DNA of 60,414 nt from JAWVZH01 sp033722295 (GTDB lineage: Bacteria > Bacteroidota > Bacteroidia > Chitinophagales > Saprospiraceae). Location: NCBI GenBank assembly GCA_033722295.1, contig JAWVZH010000003.1, forward strand, positions 1 through 60,414, in the 5' to 3' direction. A program made the translations under genes and the position numbers. A model generated the notes under the pieces. That model was given only the letters and a program-made list of their open reading frames with translations, had not been told where the DNA came from and made no database searches. Every line of letters starts with the position of its first letter. The stretch's first letter is position 1. Positions 17,370-26,323 of the stretch are shown here, piece by piece.

Positions 17370-18808
17370 TGCGTTACCTCATATGCCTGATATTATCATT
17401 TTTTCTTGTCCAGGACCTCTATTCCCTGGATGTAAGTGTGACGACGGCGTCCTTCAGAACAGACCAGGTCAACTATATAGAGGTCTATATGCAAGTGATC
17501 GGAAAAACGGTCACCTTTGATACACTGGACAACGGCCGTCTCAAGGCCGGTGTGGAAGTAACCGTACTTTTCGAGGCTGGGGACTCTGTCGTGACGGCAG
17601 AGAGATTCTTTCTCAGAAGTCCGGAGTTGAAGAAAGTACAGGATTTTGTAGAGATCAGAAGGTATGTGCTTGATAATGGTGGGTACTCATTAACGACATC
17701 ATTCACGGACGTGAGAGATGAGGAGAACACCATAGAGATCATTCAGAACGTAGATATCGAATTCACTAACCGGGGTATTCAACAAAGCGATGTCAGATTG
17801 CTGTCATCCTTTAAGAAGGAGGATGGAACCACACATTTTCATCGCAATGGATACTTCCTTGAGCCTCTACCGTTCAATTATTATCACCGTTTCAACAGCA
17901 CACTCATATTTTATAATGAACTCTACGGTTCGGATTCAGCGATTGGGGAGGACTTCCTGGTCACTTACAAAATAAAAAGAAGGATCAAGGAAGGAAGTTA
18001 TGAGGAGGTGGATATGAGGTATCGACGTGTTTCCCCAATGCCGGTAAACGTCATACTCGGCCAATTGGATATCAGTGCCCTGACATCCGGAAACTACATT
18101 TTCGAAGTGGCAGTAGAAGATCGAGACCGGAACGTGCTTTCTTTCCGTAATATAGAGTTTACCAGAAGTAATCCCGTCGCAGACCTGGAGGTCCTTGAAG
18201 CCCAGAAGGATGAAGAGTTGACGTGGCTGGATACCTTTGATGTTGAGCGAATAGAGTACGCCATGATGGCACTTGAACCCACACTTACCGGTCAGGATGT
18301 AGAAACATTGAATTTCTTGCTGTCCAAGGGAAAATTGAAATTCAAGAAGAACTTTATATATCATATTTACGAATCCCGCTATCCCGGCCAATCCGAAGCG
18401 GCCTTTCATCAATATATGGAAGTGGCAGATGCGATCAACCGCATGTTCAAATCCGGAATGGGCTATGGGTTTGAAACGGATCGAGGCCGGACCTACCTCA
18501 GATATGGCCGACCGGATGAACGTATCAGGGTGGAAGATGATCAGGGTGCCTTCCCCTATGAGATCTGGTACTATAACAGGATCGATAAAACTGGCCAGAC
18601 AGACGTAAGGTTTCTTTTTTACAACCCTGAATTGGCGACTAATCATTTCTTGCTATTGACCAGCAACTGCCGCGGGGAACGCAATAATCCCAGATGGGAG
18701 ATGGTCCTCTACAGGAATGCCGCTCAAAATCCCACGGATAATATCGTAGATGCGACGAGGGTTCAGAACAACTATCGGCGTAGAGCCCGTGAACTTTACG
18801 AGGATTAG
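17369..18808 (+). CDS. GWxTD domain-containing protein
   Basis: A 479-residue exported protein. It starts with GTG overlapping the preceding stop by one base and has a signal peptide (RYLICLILSFFLVQDLYSL). The N-terminal ~300 residues are beta-rich repeats. The C-terminal region around residue 370 (GYGFETDRGRTYLRYGRPDE followed by FPYEIWYY) is the GWxTD domain, here with F in place of the motif's usual W. This domain is confined mainly to Bacteroidota and related phyla and is of unknown function; it is thought to act at the cell envelope. Coupling to the small lipoprotein suggests they work together. Confidence 0.87.
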   Translation: MRYLICLILSFFLVQDLYSLDVSVTTASFRTDQVNYIEVYMQVIGKTVTFDTLDNGRLKAGVEVTVLFEAGDSVVTAERFFLRSPELKKVQDFVEIRRYVLDNGGYSLTTSFTDVRDEENTIEIIQNVDIEFTNRGIQQSDVRLLSSFKKEDGTTHFHRNGYFLEPLPFNYYHRFNSTLIFYNELYGSDSAIGEDFLVTYKIKRRIKEGSYEEVDMRYRRVSPMPVNVILGQLDISALTSGNYIFEVAVEDRDRNVLSFRNIEFTRSNPVADLEVLEAQKDEELTWLDTFDVERIEYAMMALEPTLTGQDVETLNFLLSKGKLKFKKNFIYHIYESRYPGQSEAAFHQYMEVADAINRMFKSGMGYGFETDRGRTYLRYGRPDERIRVEDDQGAFPYEIWYYNRIDKTGQTDVRFLFYNPELATNHFLLLTSNCRGERNNPRWEMVLYRNAAQNPTDNIVDATRVQNNYRRRARELYED

Positions 18809-18897
18809 TAAAATGTTCTCAGATTACGCGATATAAACCTTTAGCAGCCTGTTCTAAATTGGTACTTTAGTGGTTCTTTAAAATACCATTATTATTT

Positions 18898-19782
18898 ATG
18901 GAAATACTCGATGGTAAGGGCCTGGCAAAGGTCATCAAGGAAGAACTCGCTGGTCAGACTGAAACATTCGTCGCTAATGGACAGCGTCCTCCACATCTGG
19001 CTGCTGTTCTGGTAGGCGAAAATCCGGCCAGCCAATCCTATGTGAGAAATAAGATCCGTTCTTGCGAAAAAGCCGGCATCAAATCCAGTCTTATAAAGCT
19101 TGAAGAGAGTATATCCCAGCAGGCACTTTTGGATGTGGTTCATGACCTGAACAATCAGGAGGATCTCGATGGTTTTATAGTTCAGTTACCACTGCCGGAT
19201 CACATTGATGAACAGGAGATCAACCTTGCCATCGATTACAGAAAGGATGTGGATGGATTCCATCCTGTAAACTTCGGCAGGATGGTACAGGGCTTGGACG
19301 CATTTCTACCCGCTACTCCAATGGGGATCCTGGAAATGCTCAAGCGGTATAAGATTGAGACTAGTGGCAAGCATGCAGTGGTGATCGGCAGAAGTAATAT
19401 TGTGGGCAAGCCCATCAGTATCCTTCTTTCGAGGAAGGCTGATCCTGGAAATGCTACTGTAACACTTGCTCATAGCAGAACGGCTGATCTCGGCGGTTTG
19501 CTTCGGCAGGCGGATATCATCATTGCTGCGATAGGAATTGCAAATTTTGTAAAGGCGGATATGGTCAAAGAGGGGGCCGTCGTTATAGATGTCGGGATCA
19601 ACAGGGTTCCCGACAGCTCGAAGAAATCAGGAAGCCGTCTGGTCGGCGATGTGGACTTTGAAGCAGTCAGTCCCAAATGCAGTTATATAACTCCGGTTCC
19701 GGGAGGTGTTGGCCCGATGACCGTCTCTTCTTTATTGATGAATACCATAAGGGCCTACAAAAAAGAAGTATACCCCGAGTGA
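18898..19782 (+). CDS. folD: Bifunctional methylenetetrahydrofolate dehydrogenase / methenyl-THF cyclohydrolase
   Basis: A 294-residue cytosolic enzyme interconverting 5,10-methylene-THF and 10-formyl-THF for one-carbon metabolism. SYVRNKIRSCEKAGI carries the catalytic Tyr and Lys, GFIVQLPLPDHI and DVDGFHP are the substrate loops, VVIGRSNIVGKPIS is the NADP site, and the C-terminal TPVPGGVGPMTV is complete. The GTGA overlap with prmA (4 nt) indicates translational coupling, an order seen in other Bacteroidota. Confidence 0.97.
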   Translation: MEILDGKGLAKVIKEELAGQTETFVANGQRPPHLAAVLVGENPASQSYVRNKIRSCEKAGIKSSLIKLEESISQQALLDVVHDLNNQEDLDGFIVQLPLPDHIDEQEINLAIDYRKDVDGFHPVNFGRMVQGLDAFLPATPMGILEMLKRYKIETSGKHAVVIGRSNIVGKPISILLSRKADPGNATVTLAHSRTADLGGLLRQADIIIAAIGIANFVKADMVKEGAVVIDVGINRVPDSSKKSGSRLVGDVDFEAVSPKCSYITPVPGGVGPMTVSSLLMNTIRAYKKEVYPE

Positions 19783-20615
19783 AAGTCCGACATCTTGAGT
19801 TCACGGTCAGCTCCACTTCAGCCTCCAATGATGTACTCATTGCCGTTCTCGGTTATTTACCGATCGAAAGCTTTTGGGAGGATGTTGATTTAAAGTTTTA
19901 CATACGTGAAGATCGCTTCAATGTAGATATAGAAAAGCAGCTCAACCGATTAAGTGAGCAGTGGGATTTTGATTATGAGATAGCTACCGTGCCTGAGATG
20001 AACTGGAATTTGATCTGGGAATCCAGCTTTGATCCGGTGGATATAGATGATTTTTGCCGTGTGCGAGCCTCCTTCCACGAAGCCGGAAAAGGAATCAAAT
20101 ATGACATCCTCATTGATCCGAAAATGGCTTTTGGCACAGGACACCATGAAACGACCTACATGATGATCGATCATATGAGCCAACTTCCGATCAATGGAAA
20201 GTCGGTCTGGGATGCCGGGACGGGAACCGGAGTTCTGGCCATTTTAGCGCGCAAGATGGGTGCCGCCCACATTTTTGCTAATGACATTGAGAATGAGGCC
20301 ATTGAGAATGCTCGTGAAAATGCAAGGCTGAACAATGTAGATGACATTCAGTTCGTCAAAGGAGACATCGATCGAGTGCCCAGAGAGACGTTCGATATTA
20401 TCCTGGCCAATATCAATCGAAACTTCCTGCTTCAAAATATGAGCATTTTATCTCGTCAACTACATAGCAGGGGTCACCTTGTACTCTCTGGATTCCTCAA
20501 AGGGGATGAGACTATGATGCTCAAGTCTCTCAAAGAGAATGATCTGAAGGTCACAAGAAGAAAGATCAAAGGCAACTGGCTGTCGTTGAGTTGCACTCAT
20601 ATTTCGATAACCTAG
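19779..20615 (+). CDS. prmA: Ribosomal protein L11 methyltransferase
   Basis: A 278-residue enzyme that trimethylates ribosomal protein L11 using SAM. The GTG at 19779 (VKVRHLEFTV) is chosen because it overlaps the folD stop in a typical GTGA junction; the longer frame back to 19677 only shadows folD. PKMAFGTGHHETT is the PrmA-specific loop, VWDAGTGTGVLAI the SAM motif I, and LANINRNFL the NPPY-like motif. The N-terminal substrate-recognition domain (residues 1-~95) is intact. The last 4 nt overlap the convergent maf gene. Confidence 0.93.
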   Translation: MKVRHLEFTVSSTSASNDVLIAVLGYLPIESFWEDVDLKFYIREDRFNVDIEKQLNRLSEQWDFDYEIATVPEMNWNLIWESSFDPVDIDDFCRVRASFHEAGKGIKYDILIDPKMAFGTGHHETTYMMIDHMSQLPINGKSVWDAGTGTGVLAILARKMGAAHIFANDIENEAIENARENARLNNVDDIQFVKGDIDRVPRETFDIILANINRNFLLQNMSILSRQLHSRGHLVLSGFLKGDETMMLKSLKENDLKVTRRKIKGNWLSLSCTHISIT

Positions 20616-21208
20616 TGGGAATGGGGGAGCACGATCTGGCGCAGCCCTTCATAGACAAGGTCTACCGGCAGGCCCATAACATTGGTGTATGTACCGGAGA
20701 TCTCACTTACCTTACAATGCCCCAACCAGTCCTGTATACCGTAGGCACCTGCCTTATCGTAAGGTTCATATTTTTTAATGTAGTATTCGATCTCGTCTTT
20801 GTCCATATCACGCATCGTGACGTAGGTCTTGGAAGAAAAAGTCAGTGCCTTGTCCCTGCTGATCAATGCAACACCAGTGATGACCAGATGTGTTTTACCA
20901 GATAGCGAAGCCAGCATCCTGAAAGCGTCGTTGTGATCCTGGGGCTTTTCAAATATTCGATCACCGAGAAAGACCATACTGTCTGCGCCGAGGACAATGG
21001 CCAGGGGATCAGATAGTTTTTCAAAGCCGGCTCTGGCCTTTTTGAGGGCCAGACGTTCGGGAATGAGAGCCGGTGTTTCTGATGACGAATAGGTTTCATC
21101 TACATCGATTTTAAGGATCTCAAAGACAAAACCGGCTTCTGTAAGTAGCTGGCGTCTTCGTGGACTCTTGGAGGCGAGTACAAGTCTTTGATTTTTGATC
21201 CAGTCCAT
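20612..21208 (-). CDS. maf: Maf-like nucleoside triphosphate pyrophosphatase
   Basis: A 198-residue house-cleaning enzyme, most like the dTTP/UTP pyrophosphatase group. LVLASKSPRRRQLLTEAGF is the Maf N-terminal phosphate loop, ALKKARAGFEKL and LGADSMVFLGDRIFEKPQ hold the catalytic acidic residue, and SLSGKTHLVITGVAL follows. YVTMRDMDKDEIEYYI and KAGAYGIQ complete the family pattern. It is the last gene of the fdx-iscX-kdsC-ubiA-maf operon. Confidence 0.93.
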   Translation of the reverse strand: MDWIKNQRLVLASKSPRRRQLLTEAGFVFEILKIDVDETYSSSETPALIPERLALKKARAGFEKLSDPLAIVLGADSMVFLGDRIFEKPQDHNDAFRMLASLSGKTHLVITGVALISRDKALTFSSKTYVTMRDMDKDEIEYYIKKYEPYDKAGAYGIQDWLGHCKVSEISGTYTNVMGLPVDLVYEGLRQIVLPHSH

Positions 21209-21212
21209 TTGC

Positions 21213-22145
21213 TCAGATGAGATAGAGATATATAATGGCCAGTAACATCATCAGCTTAAGATGGAGGCTGATCTTCTTGTAGATGACCTGCTCATCATAA
21301 TTTCTCAGGACCACGATCATCAGACACAACGGCAGTATCAATCCAGGGACGACGAGTATCCAGTCGATCGGTCTTGAGAAGTACACGATCAGCCAATAAA
21401 GAAGAAGTCCTACGAAAACGGTCATTAAGATCCTGAGTATCGTGGCAGTAGTCTTTAAACCGAAAGTCGTTGGAATAGTGCGCCATCCTGTCTCCAGGTC
21501 GCCATCGTGATCTTCTGCGTCCTTGGCGATTTCCCTGGTCCATGTGATCATCAGTGCCAGGACGCTAAATCCACTAACTATCAGAATGAAGCGGTGATAG
21601 GCCTCGGGATTGATCTGGCTTAGCGTCTGCAGAGCATTGTATTCGAGCAAGATGATGACCAGGAACACACCCACACACAGCAGACTTATGGTGAGGTTTC
21701 CTATAAATACCACACCTTTTAGCCATTTGCTGTATACCCAAAGCAAAGCAACCGCAACAAAGTATATCCAGAACCATTCCAGGCGATCTATATGAGCAGC
21801 CAGGTAAACAGCAATGGCCGCGCCCAGGCCAATCTGAATGACATAGGTGATCATTGCCCATTTTTCAGAAATAAGGCGATTGATGATCATTTTTTCCGGT
21901 TTGTTGATCTCATCTGTTTGTACGTCGAAAATGTCATTGATGACGTTGCCTGCCGCTGTGATCAGCATGCTGCAAAGGACAAACAAACCTACATGAAGGT
22001 CATCAAACGCTCTTTCAAGTTGATTGGCTTCCAGGGTAGGTACAAGATGGCGGTAATAGAAAGTTAGCTGTACCAGTGCGACAATGATCACATTAGGCCA
22101 TCTACTCAATTTGAATATTGCGTGGATCAAATTAAAATTTTCCAT
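21213..22145 (-). CDS. UbiA-family prenyltransferase (geranylgeranylglycerol-phosphate synthase-like)
   Basis: A 310-residue membrane protein with about nine hydrophobic helices that attaches an isoprenoid chain to an acceptor. The two Asp-rich motifs are NVINDIFDVQTDEINKP and REIAKDAEDHDGDLETG, which bind the prenyl diphosphate through Mg. The closest pattern is the Bacteroidota group annotated as geranylgeranylglycerol-phosphate geranylgeranyltransferase-like; the true acceptor is uncertain (quinone precursor or other lipid). The start overlaps the end of kdsC by 19 nt, and maf follows after 4 nt. Confidence 0.87.
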   Translation of the reverse strand: MENFNLIHAIFKLSRWPNVIIVALVQLTFYYRHLVPTLEANQLERAFDDLHVGLFVLCSMLITAAGNVINDIFDVQTDEINKPEKMIINRLISEKWAMITYVIQIGLGAAIAVYLAAHIDRLEWFWIYFVAVALLWVYSKWLKGVVFIGNLTISLLCVGVFLVIILLEYNALQTLSQINPEAYHRFILIVSGFSVLALMITWTREIAKDAEDHDGDLETGWRTIPTTFGLKTTATILRILMTVFVGLLLYWLIVYFSRPIDWILVVPGLILPLCLMIVVLRNYDEQVIYKKISLHLKLMMLLAIIYLYLI

Positions 22146-22636
22146 TTTGATTGAGCCTCCAATACCATCTGTACCACTTCACGCACACAACCATCTCCTC
22201 CTTTTTTGTGAGAGACATATTCTGCCGCGTTTAGTGCGGAAACATCAGCATCATGTGGTGCGCAGGAAAATCCTGCAAGTTGGAGACAGGGAACATCAAT
22301 TTCGTCATCCCCCATATAGAGTAATTCATCAGGGGTCAGCTCATTCTTTTCCATGATCTCATTGAGAACTGAGATCTTATCCCTGATCCCGATATGTATA
22401 TCCGTGATGCCCAGCCCTTTTAACCTTTTAACAACGCCGGCACTGCTTCCGCCCGTGATGATATGTATCTGGAAACCTTCCTGGAGTGCGATCTTGATAG
22501 CATAGCCATCTCTCACATTCATGGAACGCAGCAAAGTGCCATCTTCCATAAGGAGAATTCGGCTATCTGTGAATACTCCATCAACATCAAAGACGAAGGT
22601 TGTGATATCAGTCAACTTGTCATAAATACTGGACAT
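22127..22636 (-). CDS. kdsC: KdsC-type HAD phosphatase (KDO-8-phosphate phosphatase)
   Basis: A 169-residue C0-type HAD phosphatase that releases phosphate from KDO-8-P in lipopolysaccharide synthesis. VFDVDGVFTD holds the nucleophile Asp, IHIITGGSS is motif II, KISVLNEIM supplies the Lys and LLYMGDDEIDVPCL motif III. Length and motif spacing match KdsC tetramers. NeuA/CMP-sialate-linked HAD members look similar, so the sugar is not absolutely certain. It is co-transcribed with ubiA and iscX. Confidence 0.87.
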   Translation of the reverse strand: MSSIYDKLTDITTFVFDVDGVFTDSRILLMEDGTLLRSMNVRDGYAIKIALQEGFQIHIITGGSSAGVVKRLKGLGITDIHIGIRDKISVLNEIMEKNELTPDELLYMGDDEIDVPCLQLAGFSCAPHDADVSALNAAEYVSHKKGGDGCVREVVQMVLEAQSKWKILI

Positions 22637-22642
22637 AGACCG

Positions 22643-22888
22643 CTAGTTGTTATCTCGCCATTCGTAGACCCATTTGGCCTGAATTTGTTCGAGATGACCT
22701 TCACTGCAGTCCTCGCGCTTTCCCTCGAAATTGGGAATTTCCAAAACCCACTCTATAAGATCGGTAAACCTGATACGATAGATCTTACCCTCATCAAATT
22801 CATCTCCAAATCGCTCATAAAGCTTCATAGCGATGTCTTCATGATCGGCCCAGTTGATCGGCAGATCATCGATGTCTTTAAATGCCAT
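22643..22888 (-). CDS. iscX: Iron-sulfur cluster assembly protein IscX
   Basis: An 81-residue acidic protein matching the IscX (YfhJ) family almost end to end: INWADHEDIAMKLYERFGDE, then RIRFTDLIEWVLEIPNFEG and EGHLEQIQAKWVYEWRD. IscX binds IscS and iron and regulates cluster synthesis. It sits 8 nt after ferredoxin, the same fdx-iscX order as at the end of the classical isc operon, although the other isc genes are absent here. Confidence 0.94.
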   Translation of the reverse strand: MAFKDIDDLPINWADHEDIAMKLYERFGDEFDEGKIYRIRFTDLIEWVLEIPNFEGKREDCSEGHLEQIQAKWVYEWRDNN

Positions 22889-22896
22889 ATTTCGAA

Positions 22897-23238
22897 TTAA
22901 TGTTCATGACCAATGATCCGGCTTTGATCCGGAATTTCCACTTCTATCTCTGCATCTTCGTCCAGAATTATGCACTGACACGCCAGACGTGATTCAAGTT
23001 TTGGATTGATCGCGCGATCAATAAAATCCTCTTCCTTGTCCGAGATCTCCTCCAGATCTTCCTCTCCTTCCAACACATATATGTGGCAGGTACTGCATGC
23101 GCATACTCCACCACAATTGTGATTGAGGTGAATATCATTGTCTTCGGTGATCTCGAGTATGGAATACCCTTTTTCTGCGTCTTCGACGATCTTGTCCGGT
23201 ATTTCCGAATCCTCAAATGTAAATTTTATCCGAGCCAA
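22897..23238 (-). CDS. fdx: 2Fe-2S ferredoxin, ISC/adrenodoxin type
   Basis: A 113-residue electron carrier. Cluster ligands follow the adrenodoxin spacing: three cysteines in NCGGVCACSTC with C-x5-C-x2-C, and the last Cys in RLACQC near residue 87. The acidic helix EEDLEEISDKEEDF is the usual partner-docking surface. It is the first gene of a five-gene operon and should supply electrons for Fe-S assembly with IscX. Confidence 0.95.
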   Translation of the reverse strand: MARIKFTFEDSEIPDKIVEDAEKGYSILEITEDNDIHLNHNCGGVCACSTCHIYVLEGEEDLEEISDKEEDFIDRAINPKLESRLACQCIILDEDAEIEVEIPDQSRIIGHEH

Positions 23239-23700
23239 ACAGCTTGAATTTTAAATTATCTGCAAATGTAGTTTTCCTTACGCATTTAACAGCTTCTGCC
23301 TTCTAATGTTTCGCCCTTACACATCGTCATCTACGCATTCCGCGCACGACCAGGTTTCTATCCGATTTTATGGACAGTTTGGGGCGCTCTTCTATAGTGA
23401 TATTTTCAAAAACCGATACCATGTAACTTGAGCTTTGTAAATAATTCTGCATATTGGAGGAAGCAAAAACTGATAGGCCCGGTAACCGAATTGCCGATGT
23501 TGTTTCTATCATGTACGGTGCTACGTTACAGTACGACTGTTGGACGTGCGGTGTGAGTAAACAGTTTGATTAATCGTCCAATTGTGAAACTTCGAAGTAG
23601 TAGAGAATGGTTTATTAGTGACAAGTACTGACAATTTACAAGTGACCTTTATTGGCAATGGCGGGACAATACTGACGTTAATATTAGCACATTAGCCCAA
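23239..23700. other. Intergenic region between divergent fdx and AAA ATPase genes
   Basis: A 462-nt divergent region. The fdx promoter lies at its left end. I see no gene; a 61-codon minus-strand open frame at 23327-23512 has no protein-like features. No clear -7 element is found before the AAA ATPase. Confidence 0.6.
23264..23271 (-). promoter_or_regulatory. -7 element for the fdx operon
   Basis: CAAATGTA on the plus strand reads TACATTTG on the minus strand, an exact TAnnTTTG, 26 nt before the fdx start. No good -33 TTTG is at the expected distance. Confidence 0.5.
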
Positions 23701-26322
23701 ATGGAAAACAGTGTAACCGATCAAATACCGCGGAACTATAAGTTCAAATCCCTGAAGGTGTATGGATCCACCGAATGGCTGGCTGATAATAAGAAAAAGT
23801 ATCGGCAGGTTTTCGATCGTCATCAATCAACCTACATCTACGCTGAACTATCCTTTTATAATAAATTATTTGATGAGAAATCCTGGGAGGTCGACGTCGA
23901 GCTCAAGTGTTTCTCAATGAGTAAAGGAGGCAAGGAGATCTGTAGCCTGAACCTATCCAAAAAGGTCAGCAAATATGATCATGTCGCTTACGTAAGAGAA
24001 GGTTGGGGTAATAAGAGAAGCGGGGCTTTCTGGAAGAAAGGCAGTTATTTTTGGGAAGCCTGGATGGATGGTGAAAAGGTAGGCACCAAGTATTTCTATA
24101 TTGAAGAAGCAGACTCCAAATTCACTGATGAGCACAATCCGTATCTGGAGATCAATAGCCTGAAGTTATACGAAGGTCAGTACGATGATGTCAATCCTGA
24201 TGAGCGGAAATATTTCAAAACCTTTGCGGCTGAGGATACCCAATACGTCTATTCTGAGATCAAATTCCGGAATCTCAATAAATCCGTTCCCTGGCAATGT
24301 GAGCTTTTCGTCAAATTCTACAATGAGGCAAGGGAACTGAAAGGCGAAGTGGTGAGATTGGTTGGTGTCAAGCGGGAGCAGGAGACCATCGAGATCTCTG
24401 CGGGTTGGGGCACCAATGTTAAAGGTAGTTGGAGAGAAGGACAGTATACGGTGGAGGTGATATTCATGGATAGGTTGATGGCCTCATTACCATTTGAGAT
24501 AGGTTCAGAGATAGAAGAAGGCGTGAATCCTGTTATTCTTCCTGACAAGGCTAATCCTCAGTATCTCGCGCCAGATGAGGACCTTAATGTCTCCTTCGAG
24601 GAGTTGATGTCAGAACTGGATGACCTGATAGGTCTTCATCAGATCAAGAAACAGATCAGGGAGCATGCGACTTATATTCAGTTCTTGCAATTGAGGAAAG
24701 ATAAAGGCTTTGAAGAAAGGGAGAGGATCAATTTGCATGCGGTTTTTACCGGTAACCCCGGTACGGGCAAGACCACTATAGCTGAAAAGATGGGACGGTT
24801 GTACCGGAAGATGGGTCTTTTGAGCAAGGGCCATGTCCACCAGGTGGACAGAGTGGACCTTGTAGGAGAATACATCGGCCAGACCGCGCCGAAAGTGAAG
24901 GAGGCTATCGACAGGGCCCGCGGTGGAGTGCTTTTTATTGATGAAGCATATGCCCTGGCCAGAGCCAATGATGATACAAAGGATTTTGGACGGGAAGTGA
25001 TAGAGATACTCATGAAGGAAATGTCCAACGGTCCCGGAGACCTTGCAGTGATCGTTGCGGGATATCCGGAAGAGATGGAATATTTTATGAATTCCAATCC
25101 GGGATTAAAATCAAGATTCAAGATCATATACACTTTCCACGATTACATGCCTCAGGAGCTCTATGCCATAGCGGACTACGCCAGTCGTCAAAAAGAGGTT
25201 GTTTTCAGCCGGAAGGCTATGAATGCACTGAAGGAGATCATACTGGACGCTTTTAGAAAGCGCGACAAGAGTTTTGGTAACGCCAGATTTGTTTATGATC
25301 TCGTTGACAAGGCAAAGATCAATCTTGGACTCCGCGCAATGCAAGCGAAAGACCCCGAAGATCTGTCTTCCGAAACGCTGGCTCTCATCACAGAAGATGA
25401 CGTGACTTCCATCAATTTGCATCCTCTATCTCAGAAACCCGATATTCCAATTGATCAGAAACTTCTTGATCATGCCTTGAAGGAGCTGAATGAACTTATC
25501 GGCCTTACAGAGGTCAAGAAGGTTATACTGGAGATGGTGGAGATAGTTAAATACTACCGTATTACACAGCAGGATGTGCTGAACAGCTTCTTCTTGCATA
25601 CGATCTTCATCGGGAATCCGGGCACAGGCAAAACGTCTGTAGCGAGAATCCTTGCCAAGATTTATAAAGCCCTTGGAATATTGGAAAGAGGGCATATGAT
25701 AGAGACGGACCGCCAGGGTCTTGTTGCGGCGTATATTGGACAGACGGCTATTAAGACCAAGGAAAAGATCGATGAAGCCAGGGGAGGTGTTCTTTTCATC
25801 GACGAGGCCTATGCACTTACTTCAGGATCACATCAGGATTTTGGTCAGGAGGCCATTCAGACACTTTTGAAGCGCATGGAGGACGATAGGGGTAAATTCT
25901 ATGTCTTCGCCGCGGGCTATCCGGACAGGATGGAAAAGTTCCTGAAAGCCAATCCGGGGCTGAGCTCGAGATTTGATCGCATATTGAAATTCGAAGATTA
26001 TTCCTCAGAAGAGATGAAGGCCATTGCACAGAAGATGATCAGTGATCATGGATTACGACTAACTTCAAAAGCCCTCCGACAGATCGGTCATATATGCGAA
26101 GAAATGGACCGAAAGCGGGATGATTATTTTGGCAATGCGCGAACGGTCCGAACCATGGTGGATGAGATCATAAGATATCAGAGATTGAGACTGGCCAAAA
26201 GCATACAGAAGAATGTTTCCGCACAGAAAGATCTGGTGGTCTTTGATGATGTGGAGAAGGTCAATCACTCTGAAGCCCTGTTCCAGAGAAAAAGCATCGG
26301 CTTCAGAAGGCGGTCGCGCTAA
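23701..26322 (+). CDS. Tandem CbbX/SpoVK-type AAA+ ATPase with duplicated N-terminal beta domain
   Basis: An 873-residue cytosolic protein with four parts. Residues ~10-150 and ~155-280 are two similar beta-rich domains (LKVYGSTEW/LKLYEGQYD, VREGWGNKRSGAFWKKGSYFW/ISAGWGTNVKGSWREGQY). Residues ~300-570 and ~595-850 are two complete AAA+ modules of the CbbX/SpoVK group: GNPGTGKTTIA and GNPGTGKTSVA (Walker A), VLFIDEAYAL in both (Walker B), GYPEEMEYF/GYPDRMEKF sensor loops, SRFK/SRFD arginine fingers. Both modules look catalytically intact. CbbX-like enzymes remodel protein assemblies; the target here is unknown. The convergent methyltransferase ends 1 nt away. Confidence 0.88.
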   Translation: MENSVTDQIPRNYKFKSLKVYGSTEWLADNKKKYRQVFDRHQSTYIYAELSFYNKLFDEKSWEVDVELKCFSMSKGGKEICSLNLSKKVSKYDHVAYVREGWGNKRSGAFWKKGSYFWEAWMDGEKVGTKYFYIEEADSKFTDEHNPYLEINSLKLYEGQYDDVNPDERKYFKTFAAEDTQYVYSEIKFRNLNKSVPWQCELFVKFYNEARELKGEVVRLVGVKREQETIEISAGWGTNVKGSWREGQYTVEVIFMDRLMASLPFEIGSEIEEGVNPVILPDKANPQYLAPDEDLNVSFEELMSELDDLIGLHQIKKQIREHATYIQFLQLRKDKGFEERERINLHAVFTGNPGTGKTTIAEKMGRLYRKMGLLSKGHVHQVDRVDLVGEYIGQTAPKVKEAIDRARGGVLFIDEAYALARANDDTKDFGREVIEILMKEMSNGPGDLAVIVAGYPEEMEYFMNSNPGLKSRFKIIYTFHDYMPQELYAIADYASRQKEVVFSRKAMNALKEIILDAFRKRDKSFGNARFVYDLVDKAKINLGLRAMQAKDPEDLSSETLALITEDDVTSINLHPLSQKPDIPIDQKLLDHALKELNELIGLTEVKKVILEMVEIVKYYRITQQDVLNSFFLHTIFIGNPGTGKTSVARILAKIYKALGILERGHMIETDRQGLVAAYIGQTAIKTKEKIDEARGGVLFIDEAYALTSGSHQDFGQEAIQTLLKRMEDDRGKFYVFAAGYPDRMEKFLKANPGLSSRFDRILKFEDYSSEEMKAIAQKMISDHGLRLTSKALRQIGHICEEMDRKRDDYFGNARTVRTMVDEIIRYQRLRLAKSIQKNVSAQKDLVVFDDVEKVNHSEALFQRKSIGFRRRSR

Positions 26323-26323
26323 T

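Noticed and set aside
19677..19778. Longer N-terminus for PrmA
   Set aside because: It lies in another frame of folD; the GTGA junction at 19779 and the family N-terminus fix the start.
23327..23512. 61-codon minus-strand gene
   Set aside because: No family features and poor composition; it lies in the divergent promoter region.
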